Below, piece after piece: positions 55,839 to 64,000 of a stretch of 64,000 nucleotides of DNA (its first letter is position 1; the number at the start of each line of letters is the position of its first letter). Both the position numbers and the translations under genes were made by a program. The DNA comes from Exilibacterium tricleocarpae (GTDB lineage Bacteria > Pseudomonadota > Gammaproteobacteria > Pseudomonadales > Cellvibrionaceae). Under the pieces are notes generated by a model, which was not told where the DNA came from, did not search any database, and saw only the letters and a list, made by a program, of their open reading frames with translations. The stretch is taken from NCBI RefSeq assembly GCF_007004655.1, contig NZ_ML660097.1:124001-188000 (forward strand), written 5' to 3'.

Positions 55839-56311
55839 AAAAATTTCCTTCTCCCGCAATAAAATAAAGTAAGTCTAACGAGGCTCTAAAGCGTGTAGCG
55901 ATGCAACTATTACAGGGTTGCCACATCATTTAGAAATCAGGTCCTGATCCAGTTTAGCCAACTTGTCAGTGATTGCTTTGGCACAATCGATGAGTTGTTT
56001 TGGTCAAGTAACCGGCATTTAAACAGATAAAAATTTGAAAAAAAAGAGGGAAAAAATCCCCTTAAATTGACTCTGACCCCATTTTTTTGAGGTCAATTTA
56101 TCCTCTGCTGGCACCGTTTTTTTAGTGGCTCATCCACTCTGGCACGAATTGCCGAACTGGCCATATTCTCCCTCTAAATAACAGTAATAAACAGATTTTA
56201 CTCTGGCACGAATTACAGAGGGACAGCGGACATTACCCGTTGAAGAGCAACAGGGGATAATGCAACTCTGACACGATTAAACAGAAGTTACTCCAAAAAG
56301 CGTGATGCTGA
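55839..56311. other. AT-rich intergenic region with short repeats
   Basis: No gene is supported. At 56063-56071 and 56092-56100 there is a 9-bp inverted repeat TAAATTGAC / GTCAATTTA around CTCTGACCCCATTTTTTT, a sequence type often seen beside mobile-element ends. Further right, ACTCTGGCACGAATT occurs at 56136 and 56200, with a variant at 56265. Confidence 0.5.
56136..56278 (+). repeat. 15-bp direct repeats with 64-65 bp period
   Basis: ACTCTGGCACGAATT is present exactly at 56136-56150 and 56200-56214. A diverged third copy, ACTCTGACACGATT, lies at 56265-56278. The spacing is 64 and 65 bases, yet the sequences between are not alike. Meaning unknown. Confidence 0.6.
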
Positions 56312-57214
56312 TTGTTCCGAGATAGCGGTTTTCCCCGTTCCAGCCTGTTCCCAACATCCATAGAACGAATAAACAGGGCTGCTCTTATAGCTACATCTTT
56401 AGTTACACCCTGGTCACATCATTTTTCCGGTGCAATCATTCAAAGCGATTTGACAATCTTGCGCACAGTTACGCCGCCATTCGACCTGCCTATTCACATT
56501 GCCCAAAATCATACTCATCTGATGAGTGGGATGCTTGCCGATGGATTGGTAGGTGGAGAACTGAATTTTAGTCACAATACCATGACTGAAAGTGTACGTT
56601 TTATTGTCAGGGCTTTGAAAGGTAACGGTGCCGGAAATACAAGAGTCAGTTTCCAAGATAATCAAATCTTGGGTATGAATAGCACTTTGTCGGATACATC
56701 AGTCGCTGCTCGTGTCATTCAGACAGATGCTCAGTTTACTAACATAACTAACAACTATTTGCGCGATTTGGAGACCACAAGCGCTGCCAGCCTAGTGTAT
56801 TTTGAAGGTGGCGATTTAAACTGTGTTGGAAATACTTGTTGCAACGCCCATGGAACGGAAGTCTGGACCCATGACAAAGGTGCTGAACAAGGCACACACG
56901 TCATAAAAGCTAATTCATTTGATCAGTCTGGCGTCACTGATTGTGCCCTGGACGCTGTAATCAAAATTTATACAAGGCACAGTTTTACAGTGTCAGACAA
57001 TGAGTTTCTGGGCTTACGGTCACCTGCTTGCTGGGTTTACGAATCGGTGAATAATGCCGGTGTGACGCCGCAGCAAAACGTGATTCCCAATAATCAGATA
57101 CGGAATATACAGTTTCCGTTTGCATTTAAACTGGTGCAACCTTCTCAAGGTTGTATCGAATATAAGGGCGCCAATTTACCTATGTCCTTTCGAGTACAAA
57201 ACAGCCTCTTTTAA
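56312..57214 (+). CDS. Right-handed beta-helix repeat protein, probably 5'-truncated
   Basis: About 300 codons with repeated short strand-turn units characteristic of parallel beta-helices: FSHNTMTES, FQDNQILGMN, ITNNYLRDL, CVGNTCCN, IKANSFDQSG, VSDNEFLGL. Such folds occur in pectate-lyase-like enzymes, phage tail spikes and surface proteins. The open frame can only start with TTG at 56312; the first Met is near residue 70, and there is no signal peptide or clear ribosome site. I therefore think the 5' end is missing. It lies between the DUF4157 protein and an IS4 relic. No catalytic site is recognisable. Confidence 0.5.
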   Translation: MFRDSGFPRSSLFPTSIERINRAALIATSLVTPWSHHFSGAIIQSDLTILRTVTPPFDLPIHIAQNHTHLMSGMLADGLVGGELNFSHNTMTESVRFIVRALKGNGAGNTRVSFQDNQILGMNSTLSDTSVAARVIQTDAQFTNITNNYLRDLETTSAASLVYFEGGDLNCVGNTCCNAHGTEVWTHDKGAEQGTHVIKANSFDQSGVTDCALDAVIKIYTRHSFTVSDNEFLGLRSPACWVYESVNNAGVTPQQNVIPNNQIRNIQFPFAFKLVQPSQGCIEYKGANLPMSFRVQNSLF

Positions 57215-57369
57215 AAGCTTGAAGCCAGACTCAATGATACGTAATGATCAATGAACCTGTTTCCTCACAGGCAGATGTTATTACTGTGCGAATAAATGGG
57301 CTTGCATCTATTTCGCCTCTTCGTAGGCTCTTTGATTAAGTCCGGTAATTCTGCGTCCACTTGCGCTAG

Positions 57370-57579
57370 ACGACACTTGACATGGAGACATTGAGCTGCA
57401 AAGCACCTGATATGATTGAAAAGGAAATATGGGTTTACTTATTGGCACGCAATCTGATTCGCATGATAATGGCAGAAGCGGCTTCTTATGCCCAGTGTTG
57501 TTTTTCAGTCAGCAAATCTGTTCCAGCGCTCTCAGAGTGTCTGGATGATCATCTAACAAACGCGATGAGAGTGCGGTAA
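57370..57579 (+). pseudogene. IS4-family transposase, C-terminal remnant
   Basis: The frame reads LDMETLSCKAPDMIEKEIWVY, then LLARNLIRMIMAEAA. This matches the C-terminal part of IS4-type DDE transposases, which carry -L-x-C-K-(T/A)-P-(E/D)-M-(V/I)-x-K-E-I-x-(x)-(x)-L-L-A-Y-N-L-(I/V)-R. A stop lies just upstream in frame and the catalytic acids are absent. A relic of an insertion at the right end of the AT-rich segment. Confidence 0.75.
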
Positions 57580-57616
57580 TCAATCTCAACCAGCAGCAGT
57601 GAAGGAGTCGTTATCG

Positions 57617-58600
57617 ATGGAAACTAACGTAAAAAGGTTCTGCCTGAGCGAGCAGGGCGGGCCCGAAGTCATGCAGTGGTCCGGGCAGACACTCGACGAG
57701 CCCGGTGCGGGCGAAGTGTTGTTGCGGCAGACCGCGATCGGCCTGAATTATATCGACACCTACCATCGGTCCGGGCTTTATCCCCTGGAGCTGCCCTCGG
57801 GATTGGGGGTAGAGGCGGCCGGGGTCGTTGAGGCGGTAGGACCAGAGTGCGGCGACCTGGCCATCGGTGACCGGGTTGGCTATTGCCAGGGGCCGATTGG
57901 CGCCTATGCCGAGGCCCGTATTATGCCGGCAGACAACCTTATTCCACTGCCTGACGGCATCGACGATACCACGGCCGCGGCAGTATTGCTAAAGGGGCTG
58001 ACCGCCGCTTTTTTACTGCGTAAGACATTCCCGGTGCAGGCCGGCCAGCAGGTGCTGGTGCATGCGGCGGCCGGCGGTGTGGGATTGCTGTTGGTACAGT
58101 GGGCCAAGCACCTGGGGGCCCGGGTGATCGGCAGTGTGGGTTCGCCGGCGAAAGCGGAGCTGGCAACACAACAAGGATGCGACGACGTTATATTGTATCG
58201 CCAGCAGGCGGTTGCCGAGCGGGTGCGGGCACTGACCGAGGGGCGCGGGGTGGAGGTTGTCTATGATTCGGTCGGTAAGGATACGTTTGCCGCTTCGCTG
58301 GACAGCCTCGCCACCCGCGGTATGTTAGTGAGTTACGGCAATGCGTCGGGGCCGGCACCGGAGGTCAAACCGCTGACACTGGCGCAGAAAGGTTCGCTGT
58401 TTCTAACCCGCCCCACCTTATGGCACTACATCGAGCGCCCGGCGGAGCGTCTGGCATTAACGCGGGAGCTGTTTGCACTGCTGGAGGCAGGTGTGCTGAC
58501 GGTGAATATCAACCACACCTATGCCCTGGCCGAAGCGCCTCGGGCCCACCGCGACCTGGAGGCCAGGAAGACTTCCGGCTCGGTGGTGCTGTTGCCCTGA
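57617..58600 (+). CDS. qor: NADPH:quinone oxidoreductase (Qor-type, zinc-free MDR)
   Basis: One member of the medium-chain dehydrogenase superfamily that lacks catalytic zinc and reduces quinones with NADPH. In 327 residues: GPEVMQWSG near the start, IGLNYIDTYHRSGLYPLELPSGLGVEAAGVVEAVG, the nucleotide loop VHAAAGGVGLLLVQWAKHLGARVIGSVGS, and YDSVGKDTF. The ATG at 57617 is preceded by AAGGAG ten bases up; GTG 57599 is an alternative. Genes from here on have the core base composition again. Confidence 0.9.
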   Translation: METNVKRFCLSEQGGPEVMQWSGQTLDEPGAGEVLLRQTAIGLNYIDTYHRSGLYPLELPSGLGVEAAGVVEAVGPECGDLAIGDRVGYCQGPIGAYAEARIMPADNLIPLPDGIDDTTAAAVLLKGLTAAFLLRKTFPVQAGQQVLVHAAAGGVGLLLVQWAKHLGARVIGSVGSPAKAELATQQGCDDVILYRQQAVAERVRALTEGRGVEVVYDSVGKDTFAASLDSLATRGMLVSYGNASGPAPEVKPLTLAQKGSLFLTRPTLWHYIERPAERLALTRELFALLEAGVLTVNINHTYALAEAPRAHRDLEARKTSGSVVLLP

Positions 58601-58671
58601 AGCGGCCGCGCCGACCTGTACACTGAGCCGATGCGCTCGATCACCATCAGTTGCCTGAAGCAAATGAGCGG

Positions 58672-59523
58672 TTACTGAAAAGCAGCCAAAACTGACCGCA
58701 CCTGTCCGTAGTAGCTGCGGCCAAACAGGTTGAGATGGTTGAGCAGATGGTAGAGGTTGTAGAGCGGCAGCCGTTGTTCCCACCCCGGCGCCAGCGGGTT
58801 TACCGCCAGGTAGGCGCGATAGAAATCCTCGGCGAAGCCGCCGAACAGACGCGTCATGGCGATATCGGTCTCGGCCCAGCCCCAGTGCGCGGCGGGGTCA
58901 ATCAGTACCGGTGCCCCGGCGCTGTTTATATGAATATTGCCGGACCACAAATCGCCGTGCACCAGGCTCGGCGGTTGCTCCGGCACCAGCTCCGGCAACC
59001 TGGCGGCGAGCTGCTCGATGCCCTGGCAGTCGCCGCTCGATAAAAGGCCGCGCCGCTGGGCCAGCCGCGCCTGGTAAAGCAGGCGTTGCTCGGCGAAAAA
59101 ATCGAAACCGCAGTCGCAGCGCGGATTGGGTTGTGGCGTGGTGCCGCAATAGTTATCGCTACCAAAGCCGAAGTGCGGTGCCGGCTGGCGGTGCATCAGA
59201 CCCAGTCCGCGACCGAGCTGCTGCCAGTAATCGCCAGCCGGCGTGCCCGCCGCGATATACTCCATGGCCAGAAACTGCGCCTGGGCTTCAAACACCACCG
59301 GTGCCGGCAGTGTGCCAGTATTGTGAATCGCTTCGAGACTGGCGGCTTCGCTGTGGAACATATCGGCGGGTGCCGTCTCCAGCACTTTGAGGCAAAAGCG
59401 TTGCTGCAAGTCTGTTTCGATATACCAGGTCGCGCAGATATCGCCGCCGCCGAGCCGGGTGGCCTGCACCACAGTGCCGAGGTCGTTGTCCCTTAACCAA
59501 AGGTGTGCGGCGGCTAGTTGCAT
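58672..59523 (-). CDS. Fructosamine kinase family protein
   Basis: Phosphorylates protein-bound ketoamines (fructosamine, ribulosamine), which then fall apart, reversing glycation. A protein-kinase-like fold of 283 residues: FCLKVLETAPADMFHSEAASLEAI with the ATP-binding Lys and Glu, LAMEYI hinge, catalytic loop LVHGDLWSGNI and metal site LIDPAAHWGWAETDIAMTRLFGGF. All key residues are present. It is convergent with qor. Confidence 0.9.
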   Translation of the reverse strand: MQLAAAHLWLRDNDLGTVVQATRLGGGDICATWYIETDLQQRFCLKVLETAPADMFHSEAASLEAIHNTGTLPAPVVFEAQAQFLAMEYIAAGTPAGDYWQQLGRGLGLMHRQPAPHFGFGSDNYCGTTPQPNPRCDCGFDFFAEQRLLYQARLAQRRGLLSSGDCQGIEQLAARLPELVPEQPPSLVHGDLWSGNIHINSAGAPVLIDPAAHWGWAETDIAMTRLFGGFAEDFYRAYLAVNPLAPGWEQRLPLYNLYHLLNHLNLFGRSYYGQVRSVLAAFQ

Positions 59524-59604
59524 AAGCTGACACGGCTCCCGTTAACTCGTAGAATAGTACCAGATATTTGCAGATAACTTTCAGAGACCTCTCAGGAACA
59601 GGCC

Positions 59605-60519
59605 ATGCCGACAGGATTTGGTAGCAAACTGGTAATTGCGATCTCCTCGCGGGCGCTGTTCAATCTCGATGACAGTCACCAGGTCTACATCAGCGACGGT
59701 CTCGATGCTTACTCCCACTACCAGATCGAGCACGAAGGGGATGTGCTGGCGCCCGGCGACGCCTTTCCCATGGTGCAGAAACTGTTGCGTATCAACGACA
59801 AGCTGGATGGCGAACCGCGAGTTGAGGTGATCCTGCTGTCGCGCAATAGCGCAGACACGGGACTGCGGGTTTTCAACTCGATCGAGCACTACGGTTTGCA
59901 GATCACCCGGGCCGCGTTCTGCGGTGGCGCCAGCCCCTATCGGTACGTCGGCGCTTTTGGCTGCCATTTGTTTTTGTCCACCGAAGGGGAGGACGTGCGC
60001 AACGCACTCGACCACGGCATCGCCGCGGCGACCCTGATGCCCTCCAACAACGATCAGCAACAGGGCGATGAGCTGCGCTTTGCCTTTGATGGCGACGCCG
60101 TACTGTTTTCCGATGAGGCGGAGCAAATCTATAAAACCCAGGGTTTGAAAGCGTTTGCGGAAAGCGAGCGGGCGGCCGCCAAAACACCCCTGAGCGGCGG
60201 GCCGTTCAAAGCTTTTCTGGCCGCGCTGCAGGGCCTGCAGCACGAGTTTGCCGACCAGTCCTGTCCCATTCGCACGGCGCTGGTAACGGCGCGCTCGGCG
60301 CCCGCCCACGAGCGCGTGATTCGCACACTGCGCGCCTGGAATATTCGCATCGACGAATCGCTGTTTCTCGGTGGCCTCGACAAGGGCGAGTTTTTGAAAG
60401 CTTACGGTGCCGACGTCTTTTTTGATGATCAGCCCAGTCATTGCCTGTCTGCCAAGGAGCATGTGGCGACCGGCCACGTACCCCACGGCGTCGCCAATGA
60501 ACCCGCACCGCAGTCGTGA
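59605..60519 (+). CDS. Cytosolic 5'-nucleotidase (NT5C1-like)
   Basis: A 304-residue protein of the 5'-nucleotidase family related to eukaryotic cN-I. Recognisable parts are LVIAISSRALFNLDDSH, EVILLSRNSADTGLRVFNSIEHYGL, RAAFCGGASPYRYV, FAFDGDAVLFSDEAE with the HAD-like acids, and LFLGGLDKGEFLKAYGADVFFDDQ near the C-terminus. It would dephosphorylate nucleoside monophosphates such as AMP. Common in marine gammaproteobacteria. Start ATG 59605 after GGAACAGG. Confidence 0.88.
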   Translation: MPTGFGSKLVIAISSRALFNLDDSHQVYISDGLDAYSHYQIEHEGDVLAPGDAFPMVQKLLRINDKLDGEPRVEVILLSRNSADTGLRVFNSIEHYGLQITRAAFCGGASPYRYVGAFGCHLFLSTEGEDVRNALDHGIAAATLMPSNNDQQQGDELRFAFDGDAVLFSDEAEQIYKTQGLKAFAESERAAAKTPLSGGPFKAFLAALQGLQHEFADQSCPIRTALVTARSAPAHERVIRTLRAWNIRIDESLFLGGLDKGEFLKAYGADVFFDDQPSHCLSAKEHVATGHVPHGVANEPAPQS

Positions 60520-60739
60520 CGTTCGCCTGTACCGCGGCGGCCGCGGGCACCGGGTCGGGTTTTCAGCCAGATCGGCGCTGCGGGCGCGACCCCGCTGTTG
60601 TGGGTTCCGGTACTATTGTTGTTGATTCAGGTATTGCTGCTGGTACTGCGACGCCTGGTTCCGGTACGACTATGCTTAGGTTTGAAGCGCATTAGCTCGG
60701 TGCCTCGACCGGGCTGGGCCGGTACTTACAGAGGGGACT

Positions 60740-61243
60740 ATGATTCGAACGATACTGTTTGCCACGGACCTCGGCGTGTTTACCTCCTATGTTCTTCAGC
60801 ACGTGGTTGCTCTCGCCGGCTCCTGTAAGGCCCGGGTGATAGTGGTGCATGTGGTTGAGCCGCTTGGCAGCTTCGCCAATGCCATGGTAAAGAGTTATCT
60901 GCCGCAGGCCTCGGGCGAGGCGCTGACCACGGCGGGCGTGGAGGAGATGCTGGCCTCCATTCGCGCCCGGGTAAAAGTTGTGTTGGCGCAGGAATATATG
61001 GACAGTCAGGACGATATCAGTTTCATCGATGATATTCAGGTATTGCAGGGTCAACCTGCCCAGGTCATTCTCGAGGAAGCGGGTCGCCGGCAGGTCGACC
61101 TGATCGTGATGGGCAGTCACAGCGGCAAAGCCATGGATGATCACACGCTGGGGTCGGTAGCCAACAAAGTATTACTGCGAGCCAAGGTTCCCGTCTATGT
61201 GGTGCCGATGGTGCGCCGGGCCGATCTGTCTTCCTCTACCTAG
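60740..61243 (+). CDS. Universal stress protein (UspA family)
   Basis: A single Usp domain of 167 residues: TILFATDLGVFTSYVLQHVVALA at the start, ARVIVVHVVEP, and the nucleotide-binding pattern G-2x-G-9x-G-(S/T) in VMGSHSGKAMDDHTLGSVANKVL. It therefore probably binds ATP. GAGGGGACT precedes the ATG. It is convergent with the permease gene. Confidence 0.9.
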   Translation: MIRTILFATDLGVFTSYVLQHVVALAGSCKARVIVVHVVEPLGSFANAMVKSYLPQASGEALTTAGVEEMLASIRARVKVVLAQEYMDSQDDISFIDDIQVLQGQPAQVILEEAGRRQVDLIVMGSHSGKAMDDHTLGSVANKVLLRAKVPVYVVPMVRRADLSSST

Positions 61244-61260
61244 CGCGCCACTGGCAATAC

Positions 61261-62037
61261 CTAGAAAAAGGCAAACTTGACACCGAGCATCATCAGCAGT
61301 GTTGCCAGAATCGGTTGCAGTACTTGGTTGGGCAGCTTTGAGCCCAGGCGTGTGCCGAAGTGGATCGCCGGCAGCGAGCCGATCAGCAGGCAGCCGAGCA
61401 GCATAAAGTCCACGTTCCCGAGCGCCAGATGTCCGAGACCGGCGATAAACGTGAGCGGCACGGCATGGGCAATATCGGTGCCGACGACTTTCAGCGCCGG
61501 CAGGTGGGGGTAGAGCACCAACAGCAGTGCCGCACAGAAGGCGCCGGCGCCAACCGATGAAAGGGTAACAAATACACCCAGTAGTACGCCGGATACCAGG
61601 GTAACCGCCTTAGCATGGCGGTCTATCCAGCGAGGTTCGGGGGCGGACTGGCAGCGCGCCTTGATGCGGTTTTTGAACAGCAGCACCGCCGAAGTCAGGA
61701 TCAACATGATCCCCAGACTGGTGGTAAGGAGTGTTTTATAGTCTTCGGCGCCGCCGAACACGGTTTTCAGCAGTGCCGCGGTGGCGACAGCTGCCGGGAT
61801 ACTGCCGGCGGCCAACCACCAAACCAGGTCCCAGCGGATATTGCCGGCGCGCCGGTGCGCTACCACGCCGCCGGATTTGGTAATCGCCGCGTAGAGAAGA
61901 TCAGTGCCTATAGCGACGTTATAGGGAAAGCCGAACAGAATCAGCAGTGGCGTCATCAGGGAGCCACCGCCCACACCGGTTAAACCCACTGCCATACCGA
62001 CGGCCGCTCCCGCGATTATATAGAGAATTATATCCAT
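61261..62037 (-). CDS. TauE/SafE family sulfite/sulfonate exporter-like permease
   Basis: An inner-membrane protein of 258 residues with about eight helices. The N-terminal motif AVGMAVGLTGVGGGSLMTPLLILFGFP and its C-terminal counterpart (TFIAGLGHLALGNVDF, SLPAIHFGTRLGSKLP) are typical of TauE/SafE (DUF81). Members move sulfite, sulfoacetate or other organic anions. Its position beside cysB fits sulfur metabolism. The pair is divergent, so the 150 AT-rich bases between them could hold a CysB site. Confidence 0.88.
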   Translation of the reverse strand: MDIILYIIAGAAVGMAVGLTGVGGGSLMTPLLILFGFPYNVAIGTDLLYAAITKSGGVVAHRRAGNIRWDLVWWLAAGSIPAAVATAALLKTVFGGAEDYKTLLTTSLGIMLILTSAVLLFKNRIKARCQSAPEPRWIDRHAKAVTLVSGVLLGVFVTLSSVGAGAFCAALLLVLYPHLPALKVVGTDIAHAVPLTFIAGLGHLALGNVDFMLLGCLLIGSLPAIHFGTRLGSKLPNQVLQPILATLLMMLGVKFAFF

Positions 62038-62166
62038 GCATATAGGCCAAGGTTATAGAAACGGGCATTTATCAGTACAAATTTAAAAATATGGCTGGCA
62101 AATATATCTATTTGTTACTATTCTGGAAAAGAATATTTTCTTCTATTTTTATAATCAGCTTAATAA

Positions 62167-63165
<999 letters not shown>

Positions 63166-63355
63166 CCGGGGCCGGCCTTAAGGCGATTGGGGCGGTCCTG
63201 GCATCGGCCCCTGGCCGGCGGGCTTACCGGCAGGGAACCTGTACAAGAAGCACGCATAAGATGCATGTATAAGGAGTACGCCGGACCGGAGGCTTGTGGC
63301 CCCCGGATTTTCGGCTGCCGAGGGCGGCAGCGTTCGCCTGAACTATACAGCCCGC

Positions 63356-63691
63356 TTAGATATAATCCAGGTCCGGGTTGTCGTTCATAATTTCTTTCAA
63401 TTCATCCGTCTCGCTGGTTTTCTGCGCCAGCACTTCTTTCACGAACTTGAAGTAAACCGTGTATATCACCGGTGCTTTGCCGTCCTCCTCCACCACGAAG
63501 AAAGGCGCGCGATTGACGTTGTGCTGCGCCGCCACTTTGATGCCGGCACTGTCCGGATCGCGCTCGTCGGCCACCAGGACCTCGTCGATGCGACTCATAT
63601 AGCCGGACTCCTCCAGCTTTTGCAGCACATCGCCGCACTTTTTGCAGGGCGAGCCGTCGGCAAGCAACTTTTTTACGAGGGTAATTTTCAC
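63356..63691 (-). CDS. Thioredoxin-fold protein with CKKC motif
   Basis: A 111-residue protein starting MKITLVKKLLADGSPCKKCGDV with a CxxC pair at 16 and 19 and a thioredoxin-like pattern (IDEVLVADERDP, VNRAPFFVVEEDG with cis-Pro). The GTG at 63691 is chosen because homology begins there and AGAGG lies upstream. It follows cysH on the same strand by about 107 bases. I infer a redox partner or sulfur-handling role; no named family comes to mind with certainty. Confidence 0.75.
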   Translation of the reverse strand: MKITLVKKLLADGSPCKKCGDVLQKLEESGYMSRIDEVLVADERDPDSAGIKVAAQHNVNRAPFFVVEEDGKAPVIYTVYFKFVKEVLAQKTSETDELKEIMNDNPDLDYI

Positions 63692-63798
63692 GTCGTGTTT
63701 TCCTCTGCTTCGGGGTCCGATAGGGTAGCCCCCGATAGTGTCTGTCCCCGGTATGTGTCCCCGGTATAGTACCCGGTTGGATTTCCCATGATTCGCCG

Positions 63799-64000
63799 TC
63801 AGCGGCCATTGGCAGCGTGTAGACCGCATTCTTTTTTAGTGGCGTCCTCCCACCACCAGCGACCCTCCCGCTCGTGTTGGTTGGGTCCCACGGGGCGTGT
63901 GCAGGGCTCACAACCGATGGAGATATAGCCGTGGTCGTGAAGCTCATTGTAGGGTATATCGCGGTCTCGAATATACGCCCAAACCTGCTGCGAACTCCAG
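63799..64000 (-). CDS. cysH: APS/PAPS reductase CysH, C-terminal end
   Basis: The last 66 codons of a sulfonucleotide reductase, which makes sulfite from activated sulfate with thioredoxin. [37 protein letters not shown] and [10 protein letters not shown] are clear. The CEPC pair is half of the cysteine set binding [4Fe-4S], and ECGLH carries the catalytic Cys. The cluster cysteines suggest the APS-using form found in pseudomonads. The N-terminal part is beyond the window. Confidence 0.93.
   Translation of the reverse strand, partial: WSSQQVWAYIRDRDIPYNELHDHGYISIGCEPCTRPVGPNQHEREGRWWWEDATKKECGLHAANGR

Noticed and set aside
56063-56100. Palindrome around CTCTGACCCC as a complete mobile element
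   Set aside because: Only a single 9-bp arm pair is visible and no transposase or second end was found; recorded as a sequence remark only.
59581-60486. 301-codon minus-strand frame opposite the 5'-nucleotidase
   Set aside because: The plus-strand frame has clear family motifs; the antisense one has none.

Overview
The window is a piece of a gammaproteobacterial chromosome. It is GC-rich over most of its length. Its backbone follows the conserved order rne / rluC - HAD phosphatase - sppA-like / maf - yceD - rpmF - plsX - fabD - fabG - acpP - fabF - pabC - mltG - tmk - holB - pilZ - tatD. This order, the absence of fabH between plsX and fabD (as in pseudomonads), the MJ1255/VC2487-type glycosyltransferase and the cysB/cysH pair point to a Pseudomonas/Cellvibrio-like, probably marine, lineage. 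The lineage is inference; no rRNA gene is present.

Region by region. 1-3.2 kb is a ragged accessory segment. It holds the N-terminal part of a FabH-like condensing enzyme, an unknown small protein behind a perfect LexA-type box, a SnoaL-like fragment that abuts a LysR fragment, a DEDDh exonuclease and tRNA-Ser(TGA). 3.4-26.9 kb is housekeeping: RNase E, pseudouridine synthase RluC, the ribosomal-protein/fatty-acid-synthesis cluster, DNA polymerase III delta-prime, thymidylate kinase, dUTPase, malate dehydrogenase and a DUF2244 membrane protein. 27-37 kb looks recruited: a DPP-IV-like peptidase, a divergent gamma-glutamyltransferase-like lipoprotein, an alpha/beta hydrolase, an inner-membrane acyltransferase-like protein, a TonB-dependent siderophore receptor and an IS200-type remnant. 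37.2-45.7 kb holds a peroxiredoxin and a copper/silver efflux operon made of a Cys-rich secreted protein, CusC-, CusB- and CusA-like proteins. 45.7-54 kb has a frameshifted aminotransferase relic, an AraC/GAF regulator, a lone yajC, a D-cysteine desulfhydrase-like enzyme, an alanine symporter, and a divergent pair (class III aminotransferase and glutamine-synthetase-like enzyme) that suits polyamine or amine catabolism.

54.1-57.6 kb is visibly more AT-rich and is the most unusual stretch. It encodes a DUF4157 (eCIS-core) protein with two separate HELTH zincin motifs, repeat-bearing non-coding DNA, a beta-helix protein fragment and an IS4-family transposase relic. 57.6-64 kb returns to core-like genes: quinone oxidoreductase, fructosamine kinase, 5'-nucleotidase, universal stress protein, TauE/SafE permease, CysB, a CKKC thioredoxin-fold protein and the C-terminal end of CysH, which together form a sulfur-assimilation neighbourhood.

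A family of palindromic intergenic elements runs through the window (9.2 kb, 53.97 kb, a relative at 19.2 kb and perhaps 10.5 kb). Two copies begin exactly at the TAG stop codon of the preceding gene. The best candidates for undescribed biology are the two-HELTH DUF4157 protein and this repeat family.
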